Of a stretch of 64,000 bases of DNA, positions 61,667-64,000 are shown piece by piece. The stretch is from JACDCA01 sp963810305 (lineage in GTDB: Bacteria; Acidobacteriota; Vicinamibacteria; Vicinamibacterales; 2-12-FULL-66-21): the NCBI GenBank assembly GCA_963810305.1, contig CAWEMY010000013.1:124001-188000 (forward strand), given 5' to 3'. The position numbers and the translations under genes are program-made. Under the pieces are notes generated by a model that had not been told where the DNA came from, did not search any database, and saw only the letters and a program-made list of their open reading frames with translations. Each line of letters opens with the position of its first letter. Positions within the stretch are counted from its first letter, which is position 1.

Positions 61667-62445
61667 GCGCAACCGGCACTTTCGCAGGCCAGACCGTCCT
61701 CATCACCGGCGCCGCAAAGGGTATTGGACGCGCTACCGCGGAGCGCTTCGCTGCCGAAGGCGCGCACGTGGCGCTGGTGGATCGCGACACGGAAAATCTC
61801 GAGGCTGCCGCGACGCGCATCTCGGCGACGGGCGCCCGGGCGCTGCCGCTCGCCCTGGACATTGCCGAAGCCGGAGCCATGCGCGTCGCCGTTGGCAAGT
61901 GTGTCGAATCGTTTGGCGGTCTCGACATCCTGATCAACAACGCGGGGATCCATTTCGCCCGTGCGATAGACGAATACACCGATGACGAGATCGATCGGGT
62001 CATCGGCGTGAACATCAAGGGTGCGCTGCATGCCATCCGGGCTGCGGTTCCGCACTTGAAACAGCGCGCCGGATCGATCGTGTCGGTGTCGTCGATGACC
62101 GGGCTGGTGGGGCAGGACCGCGGCGCCGTCTACGTTGCCACCAAGGGAGCGCTGATTGCACTGACGAAAGCGCTCGCCCTCGAACTTGCGCCTTTCCGCA
62201 TTCGCGTCAACTGCGTCTGCCCGGCGGGCGTCGACACGCCGCTGATGCGTGAGTGGGCCGCGACGCTTCCGGATCCCGACGCCGTCCTGCGCGGACAGGC
62301 CTCGATGCACCTCACCAACCGCCTCGCGACGGCCGACGAAATCGCCTCGGCGATCCTGTTCCTGGCCTCCCCCGCGGCCTCGTTCATCACCGGAATTGCG
62401 CTGCCCGTCGATGGGGGCGCGACGCTCGGATATCGTCGAGGCTGA
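61663..62445 (+). CDS. SDR-family dehydrogenase, candidate L-fucose-pathway enzyme
   Basis: A 260-residue short-chain dehydrogenase: QTVLITGAAKGIGRATAERFAAEGAHVALVDRDTEN (NAD motif with Asp specificity), DILINNAGIHFARAI, SIVSVSSMTGLVGQDRG, catalytic YVATK, IRVNCVCPAGVDTPLMREW and ITGIALPVDGGATLG. It overlaps the solute-binding-like gene by ATGA, so the SDR-SBP-SDR set is one transcription unit. With the other SDR it can supply both oxidation steps of the non-phosphorylative fucose route. It is convergent with the Gfo/Idh/MocA gene that ends 7 bp away. Confidence 0.88.
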   Translation: MSATGTFAGQTVLITGAAKGIGRATAERFAAEGAHVALVDRDTENLEAAATRISATGARALPLALDIAEAGAMRVAVGKCVESFGGLDILINNAGIHFARAIDEYTDDEIDRVIGVNIKGALHAIRAAVPHLKQRAGSIVSVSSMTGLVGQDRGAVYVATKGALIALTKALALELAPFRIRVNCVCPAGVDTPLMREWAATLPDPDAVLRGQASMHLTNRLATADEIASAILFLASPAASFITGIALPVDGGATLGYRRG

Positions 62446-62451
62446 GCAGCC

Positions 62452-63479
62452 TCAACTTCCGATCGCCTCCATTCGCCCGGTTCGTGCGGCGCGGTAGATG
62501 GCTTCGACGATCGCCACACTCTTCCGTCCTTCCCGCGCATCGCACGCGGCGGCTCGTCCGGTGCGGATAGCGTCGATGAAGTCCTCGAGCACCCGCGCAT
62601 GCGGAGCGGCGTCGGTAACGCTCGCTGTCCGGCGCTCGGGCAGCGGCCGGCTTCAGCCGGCCTGACCGCGGCTGCTGCGTCCGCTCCGAAGATCGGTCGC
62701 GACGAGCGTGTCGCTGCTTCGACGAGCAGCGTGCCTTCCGAGCCCGGTCAGCTCGAGCCGCCGCGAATACCCGGGGAAGATCGACGTCGCCGCCTCGATG
62801 ACGCCGATCGCCCCGTTGCGAAAGGTGAGCACCGCCGACGGCAGTGTCTTCGACTTCGATCGAGTGGACGCGTGTCGCGACGACCGCCGATACCGACGCC
62901 ACCGCGCCGAACAGCCACTGCAGCAGATCGACCGTATGGATGCCCTGGTTCATCAGCGCGCCGCCGCCGTCCAGTGCGTGCGTGCCACGCCAGCTCGAAT
63001 CGCCGTAGTACTCCGGCGGGCGATGCCACTTCACGCGTCCGGAGGCCAGCACCGGCACGCCGAGCCGTCCCTCGTCCACGATCTGCTTGACACGCAGGAG
63101 GTCCGGCTTCAGCCGGTCCTGAAAGAACACGCCGACACGGACGCCATGCCGTTCCGCCGCGGCGATCACCGCATCCGACGCGTTCGATCGAGATGTCGAG
63201 CGGTTTCTCGACGAGCGCGTGAAGGCCTCGTTCGGCCGCGGCGATCGCCTGCTCGGCGTGCACGCCGGACGGACTGCCGATCGCTACGATGTCGAGCGGT
63301 TTGTGGGCGAGGAACTCTTCGAGAGCTGCCGTACGCGGACGCGCCGGCCATCTCCGCGAGCCGTCGTGCTTTTGCGAAGTAGGGGAGTAGACCGCGGAAA
63401 CGACGACGCCCGGCACCATCTGCGCCGCGCGCAGATGCGTCGCGCTGATGTTGCCTGCGCCGATCAGACCCAGGTGCAT
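62452..63479 (-). CDS. Cytoplasmic Gfo/Idh/MocA-family oxidoreductase, with frameshifts and a REP insertion
   Basis: The ATG at 63479 starts HLGLIGAGNISATHLRAAQMVPGV, then DIVAIGSPSGVHAEQAIAAAERGLHALVEKPLDISIERV. One surplus base near 63178 leads into DAVIAAAERHGVRVGVFFQDRLKPDLLRVKQIVDEGRLGVPVLASGRVKWHRPPEYYGDSSWRGTHALDGGGALMNQGIHTVDLLQWLFG, and another near 62850 into SAVLTFRNGAIGVIEAATSIFPGYSRRLELTGSEGTLLVEA. The end KSVAIVEAIYRAARTGRMEAIGS stops at 62452. A type B REP palindrome (62645-62662) lies within the coding region near the C-terminal third. The AGGAG ahead of the start comes from a heptanucleotide repeat. The family performs NAD-linked redox on sugars such as inositol or fucose derivatives. 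Confidence 0.83.
62645..62662. repeat. REP-like palindrome, type B, inside a coding region
   Basis: GGCCGGCTTCAGCCGGCC is an 18-bp palindrome related to the one at 48811-48837. It lies in a non-conserved stretch of the Gfo/Idh/MocA gene (62452-63479) and is translated there, apparently as an in-gene insertion. Confidence 0.6.
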
Positions 63480-63486
63480 GAAGAAC

Positions 63487-63570
63487 AACTCCTAACTACT
63501 AACTTCTAACTCCTAACTACCAATTGAGACGAGTTTGAGTTTAGAAGTTAGAAGTTAGAAGTTAGGAGTT
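63487..63570. repeat. Heptanucleotide repeat in inverted arms (AACTCCT / AGAAGTT)
   Basis: The left arm has units AACTCCT, AACTACT, AACTTCT, AACTCCT, AACTACC (63487-63521). The right arm has AGAAGTT, AGAAGTT, AGAAGTT, AGGAGTT (63543-63570). The structure resembles that at 24689-24785 in unit and arrangement. On the minus strand it places an AGGAG 9 bp before the ATG at 63479. Confidence 0.85.
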
Positions 63571-63580
63571 GCGAGGGCAA

Positions 63581-64000
63581 TCACGTTCGCCCATTGCCTA
63601 CCACGACCTCCTGACGCTTGTCGTCGAAGCGTGACTCGCTGGCCGGTGTGCAGGGCGGCGATGGTCATGCAGAGCGCGACGGAGTGGCGATAGCCGGCCT
63701 CGATGTCGGCGTTCGGTGTCTTGCGGCTGCGCACGCACTCCATCCAGTTGCGGACGTTCGCGCTGGTGTCGCTGTCGACGCCGGTCGACGCGTCCGTGGC
63801 CGTCTTCTCGCGCGCTCGCGGTGAGCGACTTTCGCTCGAGCAGGTTCGGCGCCATTCCCATCGCCTTCGAATGGCGCTCCTGCAGGCCGCCCTCCGGCGT
63901 GATCTCGCCGGTGTCGAGATTCATCGTGCCGCCGTTCGAGAAGTAGAGCTCCTTGACGTCTCCTGCCTGGTTCGTCATCCGCGAGCTGTAGAGGACCTGA
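63581..64000 (-). CDS. Gfo/Idh/MocA-family oxidoreductase, 3' part (continues past the window edge; two frameshifts)
   Basis: The right edge cuts the gene. The visible C-terminal part is VLYSSRMTNQAGDVKELYFSNGGTMNLDTGEITPEGGLQERHSKAMGMAPNLLERKSLT. One surplus base near 63812 leads into EKTATDASTGVDSDTSANVRNWMECVRSRKTPNADIEAGYRHSVALCMTIAALHTGQRVT, then another near 63630 into FDDKRQEVVVGNG before a TGA ending at 63581. The NxxxCVRSRKxPNADIExGYRHSVALCM block is typical of the C-terminal domain of exported acidobacterial oxidoreductases. It is the fourth such gene in the window and would precede, on its strand, the inverted-repeat hairpin and the cytoplasmic oxidoreductase. Confidence 0.8.

Noticed and set aside
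63102..63124. Palindrome GGTCCGGCTTCAGCCGGTCC resembling REP type B
   Set aside because: It encodes the conserved QDRLKPDL segment of the oxidoreductase, so the symmetry is better explained by codon choice than by an inserted repeat.

Overview
This is a high-GC chromosomal window from what looks like an acidobacterium, most plausibly of the Vicinamibacteria/Solibacter-like soil type. The evidence is two PadR regulator + ADOP permease (acidobacterial duplicated orphan permease) pairs, an Oar-type TonB-dependent receptor with a carboxypeptidase-regulatory N-terminus and no SusD partner, M28 and M14 secreted peptidases, several Tat-secreted Gfo/Idh/MocA oxidoreductases, and abundant REP-like palindromes and heptanucleotide repeats. 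No rRNA, tRNA, CRISPR or phage genes were seen.

Layout. 1-7.8 kb: a partial secreted intradiol dioxygenase, small secreted proteins, an M28 peptidase, a HerA-like ATPase broken in two around a REP element, and a lipoprotein phosphatase that converges on a lipoprotein with protein-kinase-like motifs. 7.8-19.4 kb: two oppositely oriented PadR/ADOP modules, a PQQ-type propeller + YHS-domain pair, a decayed TatT-like gene and a GT-C glycosyltransferase. 19.5-22.9 kb: a methionine-branch operon (homoserine dehydrogenase, aspartokinase, cystathionine gamma-synthase) read leftward behind a SAM-I riboswitch. 23-28 kb: LysE exporter, CehA/McbA metallohydrolase and an M14 peptidase carrying in-gene Gly-Ala-X minisatellites. 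28-64 kb: a large glycan-utilisation region with a ROK regulator, GH29 and GH95 fucosidases, two GH36-type and two GH97 alpha-glycosidases, an alginate-lyase-like pseudogene, a TonB receptor, a ribose/galactose-type ABC transporter, L-fuconate dehydratase, an FAH-family hydrolase, two SDR dehydrogenases, galactokinase and four Gfo/Idh/MocA oxidoreductases. A lone TIR-domain gene of lower GC sits inside it.

How it works together (inference). Fucose- and galactose-decorated polysaccharide would be bound by the TonB receptor and trimmed by the GH29/GH95/GH36/GH97 enzymes. The ABC transporter would import sugars. L-fucose would be oxidised by the non-phosphorylative route (SDR, fuconate dehydratase, SDR, FAH hydrolase) and galactose phosphorylated by GalK. 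A 12-bp palindrome (TTTACCGGTAAA type) lies both upstream of the ROK gene and between the TonB receptor and a GH97 gene, which suggests that ROK controls this regulon.

Sequence quality. About 25-30 frameshifts were seen, and most of those I could resolve are single extra bases that restore clear homology when removed. Many are probably assembly errors rather than true gene decay. The alginate-lyase-like and TatT-like genes are the most damaged.
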